DNA from: a virus
Length of the DNA stretch: 37,147 nt
Direction: 5' to 3' (one strand)
Virus record (IMG/VR): IMGVR_UViG_3300021963_000331
Span: 1 to 37,147 of that record
Every line of letters begins with the position of its first letter. Positions within the stretch are counted from its first letter, which is position 1. The notes under the pieces were generated by a model. It did no database searches. It was not told where the DNA came from and saw only the letters and a program-made list of their open reading frames with translations. Positions 6,831 through 14,349 of the stretch are shown here, piece by piece. The position numbers were made by a program, and so were the translations under genes.

Positions 6831-8291
6831 TTAGTATGTTCCACCATCAATATTGCCAAACGAAGGTGTTCCACCTGAACCACCAGAAAGTAGGACTTGG
6901 CCTGCAGTACCAACCGAGGTTGCTTGTAGTGCGCTAGTTCCGTTGCCGTATAGAATACCCTTGGCAGTAAATGTACCTGCGCCAGTACCACCGTCTGCTA
7001 CCGCGATTGCAGCCGATAGACCTGAAACTGTACCGCCTGACAGAGAACCTTCTAGATTAGCAACAAGAGTAGCTACAGTATAGCCTGTGCCGGCAGTGTT
7101 AACTGTAGTTGTTGGTGCAGTTTGTAGATCCTTGAAGAGCTTCCATTTGCCGTCAGATGCGTCACGGAAGATACCGGAATACTTGTCACCACTATTGTCA
7201 TACATACCGAACAGACCAAGGTCGACGGCATCTGTTGTGTTATTATCGTTACCAACAAATACTAGAGGGTCAGTAACACTTAGAGTTGTCGAGTTAACAG
7301 TAGTTGTTGTACCAGAAACAGTTAGGTTACCAGCAACAGTAACGTTCGCACCATCAAGGGTAAGTGCAGTTGTACCTGTGCTGTTCTTGATAGTGTTTGT
7401 TGATACGCTACCGAATGTTACATCCGAACTTGTGCCAACGTCCTGACCGATATCAACAGAAATTGCACCACTTAGACCTACCGAAGTGCTTACGCCTGTT
7501 CCACCATTTACCGAGAGAGTGTCGGTAAGAAGATCAAGTGTATCTGTTCCAGTGTCGGCCGCAATATCTAGAGAAGTTGCGATTGAGGCTGTGCCAGCCG
7601 CAGTAATACGACCCTGTGCGTCAACCGTAAAAGTTGCAACGTTGCTGCTATCACCATACGAGCCGGCGGTTACTGCCGTATCATCCAGATCAAAGGTTCC
7701 GTTTGAGTATGAAAGACCTGTTCCACCAACGAGATAGTTATCTACCGCAGATTCGACGCGGCTAGTTGTGAAGTAAAGATTGTTCAATCCTTCGTTTAGA
7801 TCGTCTGTGTCGAAATCAGCAAGAGAAACAGCGGCGGCGCTATAAGAGATTTCACCGGTAGAAGAGTTGTATGAAAGATCCCCGGATACGCTGATTGCGC
7901 TTCTTGCTCGGGCATCAGTGAAGTAAAGATTTGTCGATCCTTCATCTAGGGCATCCGTATCGTGGTTCGAAAGAGACGAAACTGTACCAGTTACGTCACC
8001 CGTAAGATCGGCAGTAATTGTGCCAGCAGAGAAGTTGCCAGATGAGTCGCGCTTTACAATAGTCGATGCAGTATTTGCGTTTGTAGCAGCATCAACCGCG
8101 GCAGTATATTTCTTACCACCGATAGCGTCAATAACCGCACCACCAACTGAGTTTACAGATTCGATATACAGAACACCAGACGAACCATTGTTGGCTGCGT
8201 CTTCTGCATATGCCATTTCACCTTCTAAGAGATCGGAAGTTGACGGCGCAGTAGAGCCAGAGCTTCTTTTAATTTGAATAATTGTTGACAT
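6831..8291 (-). CDS. Tail fibre protein
   Basis: A 486-residue fibre. Seen: the N-terminus MSTIIQIKRSSGSTAPSTSD and LLEGEMAYAEDAAN is the docking module shared with the 81-residue protein at 3201-3446. Then come two copies of a repeat built around (D/E)TD-x-L-x-EG-x-x-NLYFT, a motif common in phage fibre shafts, and a TVSGTTTTVNSTT segment shared with the 541-residue fibre. The C-terminus holds AVADGGTGAGTFTAKGILYG, a motif of many phage and prophage fibres, and ends IDGGTY. The small protein encoded just upstream ends with the same six residues. Receptor specificity cannot be read from the sequence. Confidence 0.85.
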   Translation of the reverse strand: MSTIIQIKRSSGSTAPSTSDLLEGEMAYAEDAANNGSSGVLYIESVNSVGGAVIDAIGGKKYTAAVDAATNANTASTIVKRDSSGNFSAGTITADLTGDVTGTVSSLSNHDTDALDEGSTNLYFTDARARSAISVSGDLSYNSSTGEISYSAAAVSLADFDTDDLNEGLNNLYFTTSRVESAVDNYLVGGTGLSYSNGTFDLDDTAVTAGSYGDSSNVATFTVDAQGRITAAGTASIATSLDIAADTGTDTLDLLTDTLSVNGGTGVSTSVGLSGAISVDIGQDVGTSSDVTFGSVSTNTIKNSTGTTALTLDGANVTVAGNLTVSGTTTTVNSTTLSVTDPLVFVGNDNNTTDAVDLGLFGMYDNSGDKYSGIFRDASDGKWKLFKDLQTAPTTTVNTAGTGYTVATLVANLEGSLSGGTVSGLSAAIAVADGGTGAGTFTAKGILYGNGTSALQATSVGTAGQVLLSGGSGGTPSFGNIDGGTY

Positions 8292-8323
8292 TCCCGTTTC
8301 CTTTTTCTAGTTATCTTTGTAAC

Positions 8324-8569
8324 TTAATATGTTCCACCGTCTATAGCACTTGGAATTACGCCAGTAGATGCATTCACTGCTTCCCATTTTCTAGTTTCGA
8401 TATTATAAATTAGCGTATAACCATCTTGAACGCCCTGCACATCGGTATCTGCTAGACCATCCAATTTTACGGCGGCTTTTTTACTTGCAATATTGGTATT
8501 TATAGAATTCGGCTGGTTGACTGTAGCTGAAATAGGTTTCGAGAGAGGAACAGAAACTTTTACACTCAT
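8324..8569 (-). CDS. Small virion-associated protein ending in IDGGTY
   Basis: An 81-residue protein. Seen: a basic Ser/Val-rich N-terminus (MSVKVSVPLSKPISATVN), then LDGLADTDVQGVQDGYTLIY and NIETRKWEAVNAS, and the C-terminal tag IDGGTY shared with the neighbouring 486-residue fibre. Known from memory: the LxDVD(V/T)xxxxxGxxLxYNxxxxxW motif occurs in many phage fibre proteins as one shaft element. Its start overlaps the stop of the gene before it (ATGA at 8566-8569), so the two are probably translated together. It may be a fibre component or tip cap; the function is unknown. Confidence 0.72.
   Translation of the reverse strand: MSVKVSVPLSKPISATVNQPNSINTNIASKKAAVKLDGLADTDVQGVQDGYTLIYNIETRKWEAVNASTGVIPSAIDGGTY
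8497..8504 (-). promoter_or_regulatory. Possible internal late promoter box (TATAAATA)
   Basis: A full TATAAATA on the minus strand inside the 81-residue gene, about 206 bases upstream of the 486-residue fibre start. It could give that fibre separate late expression. An eight-base A/T match can arise by chance here, so this is a weak call. Confidence 0.3.
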
Positions 8570-8895
8570 CTTGTAACTCCTGGATTTACTACAACGATGC
8601 CTTCTATGACGCGAATTGTTTCAATATCACTTGAAATTTCCACGTCATATACATATCTACCGGGTTTAAGATTATTAGTTTGATCCGAAGATAGAGATAT
8701 AGTAATCTCGCCCTCTAACGGCAAAGAGATATCTGCTATAAAATCTACTGCGGAAGTGGAATAATATGACTTTCTAAGTTGCCCGGCAACTGTATATTCG
8801 GTCAAATCTTTGATATCCCCGTATTGATCCGTAACATTCAACGATAGCGTGAACGTTGATCCCTGGTCGATATAAATATTCTGAACAGTTGCCAT
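8566..8895 (-). CDS. Small beta-rich virion protein, first gene of the fibre cassette
   Basis: A 109-residue protein. Seen: MATVQNIYIDQGSTFTLSLN, then VTDQYGDIKDLTEYTVAGQL, RKSYYSTSAVDF, and a C-terminal segment with LKPGRYVYDVEI and VIEGIVVVNPGVTR. From memory this arrangement is found in a conserved small structural protein of cyanophage-type T4-like phages and resembles immunoglobulin-like or baseplate upper-protein N-terminal beta sandwiches. I do not know a proven role. The ATG at 8895 has AGAGG upstream and a TATAAATA box 26 bases before it. The next gene starts inside its stop codon, making it the leader of the leftward fibre transcript. Confidence 0.75.
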   Translation of the reverse strand: MATVQNIYIDQGSTFTLSLNVTDQYGDIKDLTEYTVAGQLRKSYYSTSAVDFIADISLPLEGEITISLSSDQTNNLKPGRYVYDVEISSDIETIRVIEGIVVVNPGVTR

Positions 8896-8920
8896 GAAGT
8901 AACCTCTAAAGACTTTACTC

Positions 8921-8928
8921 TATTTATA
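8921..8928 (-). promoter_or_regulatory. T4-type late promoter box (TATAAATA)
   Basis: A perfect minus-strand TATAAATA in the 46-base divergent gap between the fibre cassette and the plus-strand glycosyltransferase island. It starts 26 bases before the ATG at 8895, the same spacing as the box at 5698-5705. The leader holds AGAGGTTA as ribosome-binding site. On the plus strand I see no equally good box for the island; its promoter may lie inside the 109-residue gene. Confidence 0.65.
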
Positions 8929-8941
8929 AAATGGAAACATT

Positions 8942-9628
8942 ATGAAAACGATCTTGATGCTGAAATACGGCACAAAATATTCTAAGGAAGATGTTGATCG
9001 TATTATTACTGCAACCGATGGTAAGTATAACTATGTGTGTATTACCGATGATACCAATCTTGATCCTAGAGTAAAAGTAATTCCTCTTCCAGAAGATGTA
9101 GATGGCACATTCATCAAAGTATGGATGTATGGATTAGAGGGTCTTGGCGATGTTCTTTACTTTGATCTTGATATAAGAATACAAAAAGATATCGATCATT
9201 TGTGGAATTATATTGACGAATGCCCTACAATATGCTATACATATTGGAAAGATATAGGTTGGGTAGATAAAACGGCTCGGTCTTATAGTGAACAATATTT
9301 GAGTAACTATAACTCCAGCGCCGTTCTATGGCGATCTGGTAGTCCAAAAGCTAAAGCGATATGGGAACATTTCGAAAAAGATATGGACTATTACATGATC
9401 AAGTATTGGGGTGACGATAGATTTCTATGGCATGAAAAGTTCGACTTCAAGTGGTTTCCTAAGGGAGAGTTTTACTCGTTTCTATATGGAGCAGATTATT
9501 ATGATCCAGAAAAAAGAATTGTGGATCGTTATCGACCAGAATACACCGTGTGCCTACTAAATGGCTTAGATTATTATCCAGGATACGACAAGAAATATGA
9601 TGAACTTTCTAACAATAAAATGGGGTAA
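8942..9628 (+). CDS. Glycosyltransferase-like protein, paralogue 1
   Basis: A 228-residue protein, first gene of the opposite-strand island. Seen: MKTILMLKYGTKYSKEDVDR, CITDD at 33-37, PLP at 48-50, and YFDLDIRIQ with the Asp-x-Asp motif at about 75-77. A YNSSAVLW segment and a GDDRFLWHEKF segment follow. Known: a hydrophobic strand followed by DxD is the metal and nucleotide-sugar site of GT-A glycosyltransferases, and families with K-W/Y-G-x-K-Y starts are annotated as putative glycosyltransferases in phages and bacteria. No signal peptide or membrane segment. GGAAA lies before the ATG. It is the most diverged and shortest-looping of the four. The acceptor is unknown. Confidence 0.75.
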   Translation: MKTILMLKYGTKYSKEDVDRIITATDGKYNYVCITDDTNLDPRVKVIPLPEDVDGTFIKVWMYGLEGLGDVLYFDLDIRIQKDIDHLWNYIDECPTICYTYWKDIGWVDKTARSYSEQYLSNYNSSAVLWRSGSPKAKAIWEHFEKDMDYYMIKYWGDDRFLWHEKFDFKWFPKGEFYSFLYGADYYDPEKRIVDRYRPEYTVCLLNGLDYYPGYDKKYDELSNNKMG

Positions 9629-10364
9629 AAAGTATTCTGGGCATTACGTCAGCCATATGTATAATATGGTCAAGAAGAACTACACCAAAGATTTTAGATT
9701 CATTTGTTACACCGATGATCCAGAAGATATTGACGAGAATGTAGAGATTGTTCCCATTCCAGATGATGATCTTTTGCACCCAAAATATTGGTTTGGCAAA
9801 GAAGACTTCTGCTTTGACCGCGCTAAGTTCTTGGTGTTTAACTCCGAAGAATGGCTAGACTGCGAACCAGAAGATAAGTTTTGTTATTTCGATTTAGATG
9901 TTGTCATTCAAGATAATATCGATGAAGTTGACTTTCTGGCCGAAAAGCCTAGAATACTCCATTCTCTCTGGCAACCAGAAGGCCAGATAGACGATAGATT
10001 CTTCATCGAAACTAGAGGCACATATTTCAATTCAAGTATGATGCTCTGGTCATATGGGCAATGCCGTCATATATATTATGACGTTTTCGAAGAGGGCGAT
10101 ATTGTCTTTAAGACTTTCTTCAAGGGAAGTGATAACTATCACTACTGGCGCCAAAGAAACTTCTGGACAAATATTCCTTATGACTGGGCATATTCATGGA
10201 ACAGAGGACGATATCATCCAGAAGATGTAGAGCGTTTCAAGTTTAGAGAAGATGCGAAAATCTGTCTGTTTAATACGGACAATGTTCCTCATCCATCGGC
10301 AAAGCAACACATAGAACTTAGCGAATGTAGTGACAGAAGAATAATTGATTTATGGACAAAATAA
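9597..10364 (+). CDS. Glycosyltransferase-like protein, paralogue 2
   Basis: A 255-residue paralogue. Seen: FLTIKWGKKYSGHYVSHMYN, ICYTDD at about 36-41, VPIP at 52-55, the insertion HPKYWFGKEDF, CYFDLDVVIQDNID with DxD at 99-101, FNSSMMLW, then a GSDNYHYWRQRNFW and WAYSWNRGR segment and KICLFNTDNVPHP at the C-terminal end. The island's four proteins share this order of motifs. Its start overlaps the end of paralogue 1 by 32 bases, with ATGATG as alternative first codons. It is closest to paralogue 3, sharing the HPKYWFG insertion, which suggests these two came from the later duplication. Substrate unknown. Confidence 0.78.
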   Translation: MMNFLTIKWGKKYSGHYVSHMYNMVKKNYTKDFRFICYTDDPEDIDENVEIVPIPDDDLLHPKYWFGKEDFCFDRAKFLVFNSEEWLDCEPEDKFCYFDLDVVIQDNIDEVDFLAEKPRILHSLWQPEGQIDDRFFIETRGTYFNSSMMLWSYGQCRHIYYDVFEEGDIVFKTFFKGSDNYHYWRQRNFWTNIPYDWAYSWNRGRYHPEDVERFKFREDAKICLFNTDNVPHPSAKQHIELSECSDRRIIDLWTK

Positions 10365-11179
10365 GAGTTAACTATATCTGTTGTAAATGGGGCACCAAGT
10401 ATGATGCCGAATTTGTCAATCGACTTTATCGAATGGCAAAGAAGCATACGCCAGATAATTTTGAGTTTCACTTCTATTGCTATACCGATAATAGTGAAGG
10501 TTTTGAAAATGAAATCCAGGTCATCGACTTTCCAGATATCCCCAATATCCACCCGAAATACTGGTTCGGTTCAGAAGATTTCAAATACGGCATGGCGCGT
10601 TGCTGGGACAGGCCCAAGACGTTCATCTTCAATACCCACAACTTCGCAGAGGATAAACCTACTGGAAGATTTGTCTTCTTTGACCTTGACGTTATTATCC
10701 AAAATGATCTATCGCCCATCATCACCTATGACTTCGATCATCCGACAAAGCTGAGGTCGTGGTGGCAGGATCCACGACCAATGAAATCTCGAAACTTCAA
10801 GCTGGCACACGGTGCATATACAAATGGTAGCTGCATGGTATGGTCAGATGATCAGACAGAATGCATCTGGCAAGACGTTCTAGAACATCAAGAACGTATC
10901 TGGTTTACATTTACAGACGGCACGGATAACTATCATAGTTGGCGGTGGGGTGAGTTTAGTAATACACCTCTGTGGAAACATTTTCCTAGCACATTTGCAT
11001 ACTCATATAATCGAGGAAGAGATTGGGAAGCAGATGATTTAGAAGTCGGAGTATATAGAAAAGATTGTATTCTATGCGTGTTTAATGTGGACTTGCTTCC
11101 CTTTCAAGACAATCGCAGAGGTAAAGTGAAACAGGAATCTCTGGTTGATCCTGATCTCCTAGAACATTGGAATGTATAA
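10352..11179 (+). CDS. Glycosyltransferase-like protein, paralogue 3
   Basis: A 275-residue paralogue, the longest. Seen: RVNYICCKWGTKYDAEFVNR, FYCYTDN, the HPKYWFGSEDF insertion as in paralogue 2, VFFDLDVIIQNDL with DxD at 111-113, an AHGAYTNGSCMVW segment in place of the FNSS of the others, GTDNYHSWRWGEF, FAYSYNRGR and CILCVFNVDLLP. These are the same GT-A-like landmarks, with small loops added. Its ATG overlaps the stop of paralogue 2 by 13 bases. Its own stop overlaps the next start (TAATG). All residues expected for metal and sugar-nucleotide binding are present, so it is likely active, but acceptor and donor cannot be read. Confidence 0.78.
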   Translation: MDKIRVNYICCKWGTKYDAEFVNRLYRMAKKHTPDNFEFHFYCYTDNSEGFENEIQVIDFPDIPNIHPKYWFGSEDFKYGMARCWDRPKTFIFNTHNFAEDKPTGRFVFFDLDVIIQNDLSPIITYDFDHPTKLRSWWQDPRPMKSRNFKLAHGAYTNGSCMVWSDDQTECIWQDVLEHQERIWFTFTDGTDNYHSWRWGEFSNTPLWKHFPSTFAYSYNRGRDWEADDLEVGVYRKDCILCVFNVDLLPFQDNRRGKVKQESLVDPDLLEHWNV

Positions 11180-11862
11180 TGATTAATATCTACACCGTAA
11201 AGTGGGGCTTCAAATATGGTCCTGAATATGTCAACAAAATATTTGAACAATGTAAAAAACACATTACCAGTGAATTTGAGTTCCATTGCATAACGGAACA
11301 TGCAACAGATTTAAATCCTGAAATAATTGTTGTTCCTATACCAGAAAATAACTATTATGAAAAATGGTGGAATAAACTATATCTGTTTGATCGCCACTTT
11401 ATTCGCAAGCAAGGCGAAAAACTGTTCTTTGATTTAGATATTGAAATTCAGAATAATATTGATTGTATCGTAGAGCATGATCCTGGTGATAAACTTACTT
11501 TCATTCGAACGCATTGGCATAATCTAAAGAAGATGAAGGACGATACTAAGGAAATTCCTCATAAGTATACAGACCTTAATTCAAGTGTATTGAGATGGAA
11601 TGATAAATTAGATGTTGACAAAATCACCAAGTTTGTTAGAGATTATCCTGATCAGATGTTTTTTTATTATCGCGGTCTTGATAATATGTTCGGTCATCAA
11701 AGAGAGCGCCTTCTAAAGATAGACTATTTTCCAGATGGCTGGGTATACAGTTACAATTATGGTTATATGTGGCCCACAGATACCAGAGAGCAAGTTCTTC
11801 GAGAAGAGCCACTAATTTGTTTATATGATTCAATGGAAAGACCACAAGATGCTAAACTATAA
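11179..11862 (+). CDS. Glycosyltransferase-like protein, paralogue 4
   Basis: A 227-residue paralogue. Seen: MINIYTVKWGFKYGPEYVNK, VPIP at 52-55, a NKLYLFDRHF helix that is typical of the family just before the DxD, LFFDLDIEIQNNID with DxD at 85-87, LNSSVLRW, GLDNMFGHQRERL and WVYSYNYGYMWP. I start at the ATG at 11179, which overlaps the preceding stop (TAATG). The frame can be extended to a TTG at 11167, but that is less likely. The CITEH at 37-41 replaces the CxTDD of paralogues 1 and 2. The next gene begins inside its 3' end. Confidence 0.78.
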   Translation: MINIYTVKWGFKYGPEYVNKIFEQCKKHITSEFEFHCITEHATDLNPEIIVVPIPENNYYEKWWNKLYLFDRHFIRKQGEKLFFDLDIEIQNNIDCIVEHDPGDKLTFIRTHWHNLKKMKDDTKEIPHKYTDLNSSVLRWNDKLDVDKITKFVRDYPDQMFFYYRGLDNMFGHQRERLLKIDYFPDGWVYSYNYGYMWPTDTREQVLREEPLICLYDSMERPQDAKL

Positions 11863-12502
11863 TTTTTTGAATAACTATCGTAATTGGGGTGATGGTCTAG
11901 AAAAGATCAGTCATGAGCTACCGTGGAAGCATGAAGACTTTCGAAAGTCGCTAAATCCTAACACCATGGATGCCGCGATTTGGCTAGTTGAAAATTTAAA
12001 AGATTTAGTTCAAACAAAAGAACTAGATATCACTATTCTAAATTCTTGGCTAGGATTTCCACTAGTACCACTTCTTTGCGAAAATCTAAGCGTAAAGAAG
12101 TTAAATCTAATCGATATTGACAAAGATGCATTGGAGTTGTCCAAAGTCTTTAATAGATATTATACCGAAAAGGATATTGAACTTAATCATCTTAATTGGG
12201 ATGTGCCATTTGCGTATCATGATATTAATGCACTAAATACAGATGTTGTAATTTCACTGGGATGCGAGACAATGTATCCTCTAAAGAATATGACTACTGC
12301 AAATAAAGACTGTATCTTTGCCTGTCAGTCATCTAATGTGTTTCGTGAAATGTATGGTATCAACTGTGTGCCAACACTAGAAGATCACATTGAAAATGTT
12401 GGAGTGAAGACCGTAATGTATGATGGAACTATCCAGCAATCTTATTGGTCTTGGGATGGTAAAGTAGACTTTGATAGATTTATGGTAATCGGAAAAAAGT
12501 AA
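11849..12502 (+). CDS. Class I SAM-dependent methyltransferase-like protein
   Basis: A 217-residue protein, last of the plus-strand island. Seen: an N-terminal helix region, DITILNSWLGFPLVPLLCE (position of the SAM-binding motif I, with a Ser-Trp-Leu-Gly loop instead of the usual Gly-x-Gly), then LNLIDIDKDALELSKVFNRY with the acidic residue expected to bind the ribose, and TDVVISLGCETMYPL as a motif IV-like strand. The order fits class I Rossmann methyltransferases, with a degenerate motif I. The start at 11849 has GGAAAG upstream and overlaps the previous gene by 14 bases. Its stop abuts the stop of the convergent gene with no spacer. Substrate unknown; sugar, protein or small-molecule acceptors are all possible. 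Confidence 0.65.
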   Translation: MLNYNFLNNYRNWGDGLEKISHELPWKHEDFRKSLNPNTMDAAIWLVENLKDLVQTKELDITILNSWLGFPLVPLLCENLSVKKLNLIDIDKDALELSKVFNRYYTEKDIELNHLNWDVPFAYHDINALNTDVVISLGCETMYPLKNMTTANKDCIFACQSSNVFREMYGINCVPTLEDHIENVGVKTVMYDGTIQQSYWSWDGKVDFDRFMVIGKK

Positions 12503-13150
12503 TTAAAGTTCGCTAAAATCCACACCCGAAATATCTTCAACCATTGATTTCCAGAGGTCCTCATGGGGAATGACATAACCGAGAGTGAGCCGCTTACTAC
12601 GGCTCCCAGCACAATGATAGAAGACCTTATCAGTCTCGCTACGCCTACCGAAGTAACCGAACTTGACAGACCAGCCCTTGGGGTCCCAAAGAGTGACCAT
12701 TTCTTTTGTTACTGGATCTAGATATCTAAAATAGCCAGCATTTTCTTCTGTGTTATATGTCAGAAGAATGTTGTAGCCGTGAGCATTCCAGTTTGTGTGC
12801 CAGCCCATGAAACCGTTTTCTGGGTAGAAAACATGGACTGCATTGTTTCTTGCGCCAAGAAACGAAATCAATTCTCGATTTAGCTTCTGTTGCTTTTCAC
12901 GGTGAGTTTTAGGCACAGAATCCACTAGACCGATATCGCAACAGAAAGCCGTCTCTGGATAGCCTTCATGCTCACCGTCTTTGCCGATGATTTCGCTCAT
13001 ATACTTTTCAGAGGTGCCGGTATCGATATCAAAACCGCGGCGTCTGTCTGGCTCTCTTAGACTATCATGATCTGTTTGTGAAAAGAACCAGTCGGTATAC
13101 GGTGTCAGAATCTCCAGAAGTTCTGGGTTGATGCTGTTAGAAACTTTCAT
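12503..13150 (-). CDS. Probable 2-oxoglutarate/Fe(II) oxygenase-like protein
   Basis: A 215-residue protein. Seen: GFMGWHTNWNAHGYNILLTY with His118 and Asn120, then NTEENAGYFRYLDP, and KVFYHCAGSRSKRLTLGYVI with His179 and Arg residues at 184 and 187. The order His-x-Asp/Asn, beta strands, His, Arg is that of the double-stranded beta-helix dioxygenases, which use iron and 2-oxoglutarate. The second metal ligand here is Asn, not the usual Asp or Glu, so activity is uncertain. T4-like phages of aquatic bacteria often carry such enzymes. I start at 13150 (MKVSNS), overlapping the preceding stop as TAATG. The frame open to 13246 just overlaps the neighbour. Confidence 0.6.
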   Translation of the reverse strand: MKVSNSINPELLEILTPYTDWFFSQTDHDSLREPDRRRGFDIDTGTSEKYMSEIIGKDGEHEGYPETAFCCDIGLVDSVPKTHREKQQKLNRELISFLGARNNAVHVFYPENGFMGWHTNWNAHGYNILLTYNTEENAGYFRYLDPVTKEMVTLWDPKGWSVKFGYFGRRSETDKVFYHCAGSRSKRLTLGYVIPHEDLWKSMVEDISGVDFSEL

Positions 13151-13848
13151 TATTTGTCCAATACGGATGGTGGTAAAGTGTAATGGTAGATGACAATATC
13201 TTGCCCTTGTAATTCTTCTTGGCGATATCCTATAACAAAATTCCATCTCGCATCTGGGTCTGGGAATCTAGCCGTCTTTACGCCCATATTACCATAAGTC
13301 AATAGACGCCACATTGTAAATGTGTCCCATTGAAGAGCATCTTTTGGATAGTGTTGTCTATCATAGCCAGGCTCATTCTGCTTACAGTATTCGCCCCACC
13401 AAGCCCTCATAAGTTCTAGTGTTTGAGGATTGTTTCGATATACAAATAGACCACAATGTTCTGTCATCTCTTCGGTGTCAGACAACTTAGTTAAAGCGGC
13501 ATTATAAGGTCGGTTTGCAGTAAAGATTACGTCAATATCTTCTGGAATTTGATCAAAGATTTTTTGAATATCTTCATGTTGGACTTCTGTATCGCAATCC
13601 ATATAAACTGTTACGTCATATGGTGTCTTGTCTAATGCCCAGAGCTTGGCTCTCTTATGATACGGAACGCCATCTGTGATGATGTTCTCAAAGATTTCAT
13701 AGTCATCTTCCTCTACCCACTCGGCGTGGGTGAAGAGTGTAATCTTTGCCTCTGGCCAATAATCTAAAAGAGACAGTGCAGAGTTTTTGGCGGCGCGATA
13801 GTATCCTCTACGAAGAGATGCTACATAAACGAAACCGTTATTCTGCAT
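13150..13848 (-). CDS. GT-A-type glycosyltransferase
   Basis: A 232-residue protein. Seen: MQNNGFVYVASLRRGYYRAA, then NSALSLLDYWPEAKITLFTH, VPYHKRAKLWALDKTPYDVT and VYMDCDTEV with a DxD motif at 84-86, then CGLFVYRNN, DTFTMWRLLTYGN and a C-terminal IVIYHYTLPP. This is the general layout of GT-A nucleotide-sugar transferases, and it is different from the four plus-strand paralogues, so it was acquired separately or diverged long ago. I start at the ATG at 13848, which overlaps the end of the preceding coiled-coil gene by 11 bases. The longer frame would run well into that gene. It is co-translated with the oxygenase-like gene, whose start overlaps its stop. Confidence 0.72.
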   Translation of the reverse strand: MQNNGFVYVASLRRGYYRAAKNSALSLLDYWPEAKITLFTHAEWVEEDDYEIFENIITDGVPYHKRAKLWALDKTPYDVTVYMDCDTEVQHEDIQKIFDQIPEDIDVIFTANRPYNAALTKLSDTEEMTEHCGLFVYRNNPQTLELMRAWWGEYCKQNEPGYDRQHYPKDALQWDTFTMWRLLTYGNMGVKTARFPDPDARWNFVIGYRQEELQGQDIVIYHYTLPPSVLDK

Positions 13849-14305
13849 TCTTTTCTTCTTCGATAATAAGCATCGTCGCATATGCCATAACTTCAAGAGC
13901 CGACTTCGAACGGCGAATCTTCGTCTTCAATGCCTTATTGGTTGAGTTCTTGATGATGGGAACTTCGAAGGCTTCTAACTTGGCTTCGAACAGGGCTTCG
14001 TCTTTACGGCGTTGCTGATCTACTTTTGATCTTTCCATGCGCTGGCGAACTTCTTCGGCGCGGCGCTCTTCCCGAAGACGAGTATTTTCATCGATATCTT
14101 CTTCGGTAAACTTTTCCATGATAGCAACATAATCTGGATTATCACCTTCACCCGATACGGATGCAGGCAATCTCTTACCGTCCGGATAGACGATAATAAC
14201 CATCACTTGCTTTAGTTCTTTATTCAGCCAAAATGGTTCTTCGTAATCTTTCGTTCCAGCATTAATAGCTGAATCCAATACGATGGCGTCTTCGTCCACG
14301 TTCAT
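13838..14305 (-). CDS. Charged coiled-coil protein of unknown function
   Basis: A 155-residue protein. Seen: an N-terminal globular part of about 65 residues (FWLNKELKQVMVIIVYPDGK), then a long charged helix (a run of about 45 residues rich in Glu, Arg and Lys, with EERRAEEVRQRMERSK) and a second helix at the C-terminal end with ALEVMAYATMLIIEEE. No catalytic motif is visible. It sits between the Arg-Thr-Tyr repeat fibre and the glycosyltransferase gene. From memory a similar small protein follows fibre genes in other T4-like phages, but I cannot name it. A fibre assembly factor is one possibility. GGAG lies upstream of the ATG at 14305. Confidence 0.65.
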   Translation of the reverse strand: MNVDEDAIVLDSAINAGTKDYEEPFWLNKELKQVMVIIVYPDGKRLPASVSGEGDNPDYVAIMEKFTEEDIDENTRLREERRAEEVRQRMERSKVDQQRRKDEALFEAKLEAFEVPIIKNSTNKALKTKIRRSKSALEVMAYATMLIIEEEKNAE

Positions 14306-14349
14306 TCAAATCTCCATAAAAAGAAATAATATAAAGTATATAGTATAGT

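Noticed and set aside
6825-6832. Minus-strand AATAAATA as late promoter for the 60-residue gene
   Set aside because: The terminator-like hairpin would lie inside the leader and the first base differs; more likely part of the A/T-rich stop region of the fibre gene.
13151-13246. Longer start for the oxygenase-like gene
   Set aside because: The added residues are basic and come from the overlapping glycosyltransferase gene; the TAATG junction at 13150 is a better start.
14306-14349. Possible promoter or small RNA in the 44-base A/T-rich gap
   Set aside because: No TATAAATA-type box, no stable hairpin and no U-tract seen; only a ribosome-binding site for the coiled-coil gene.
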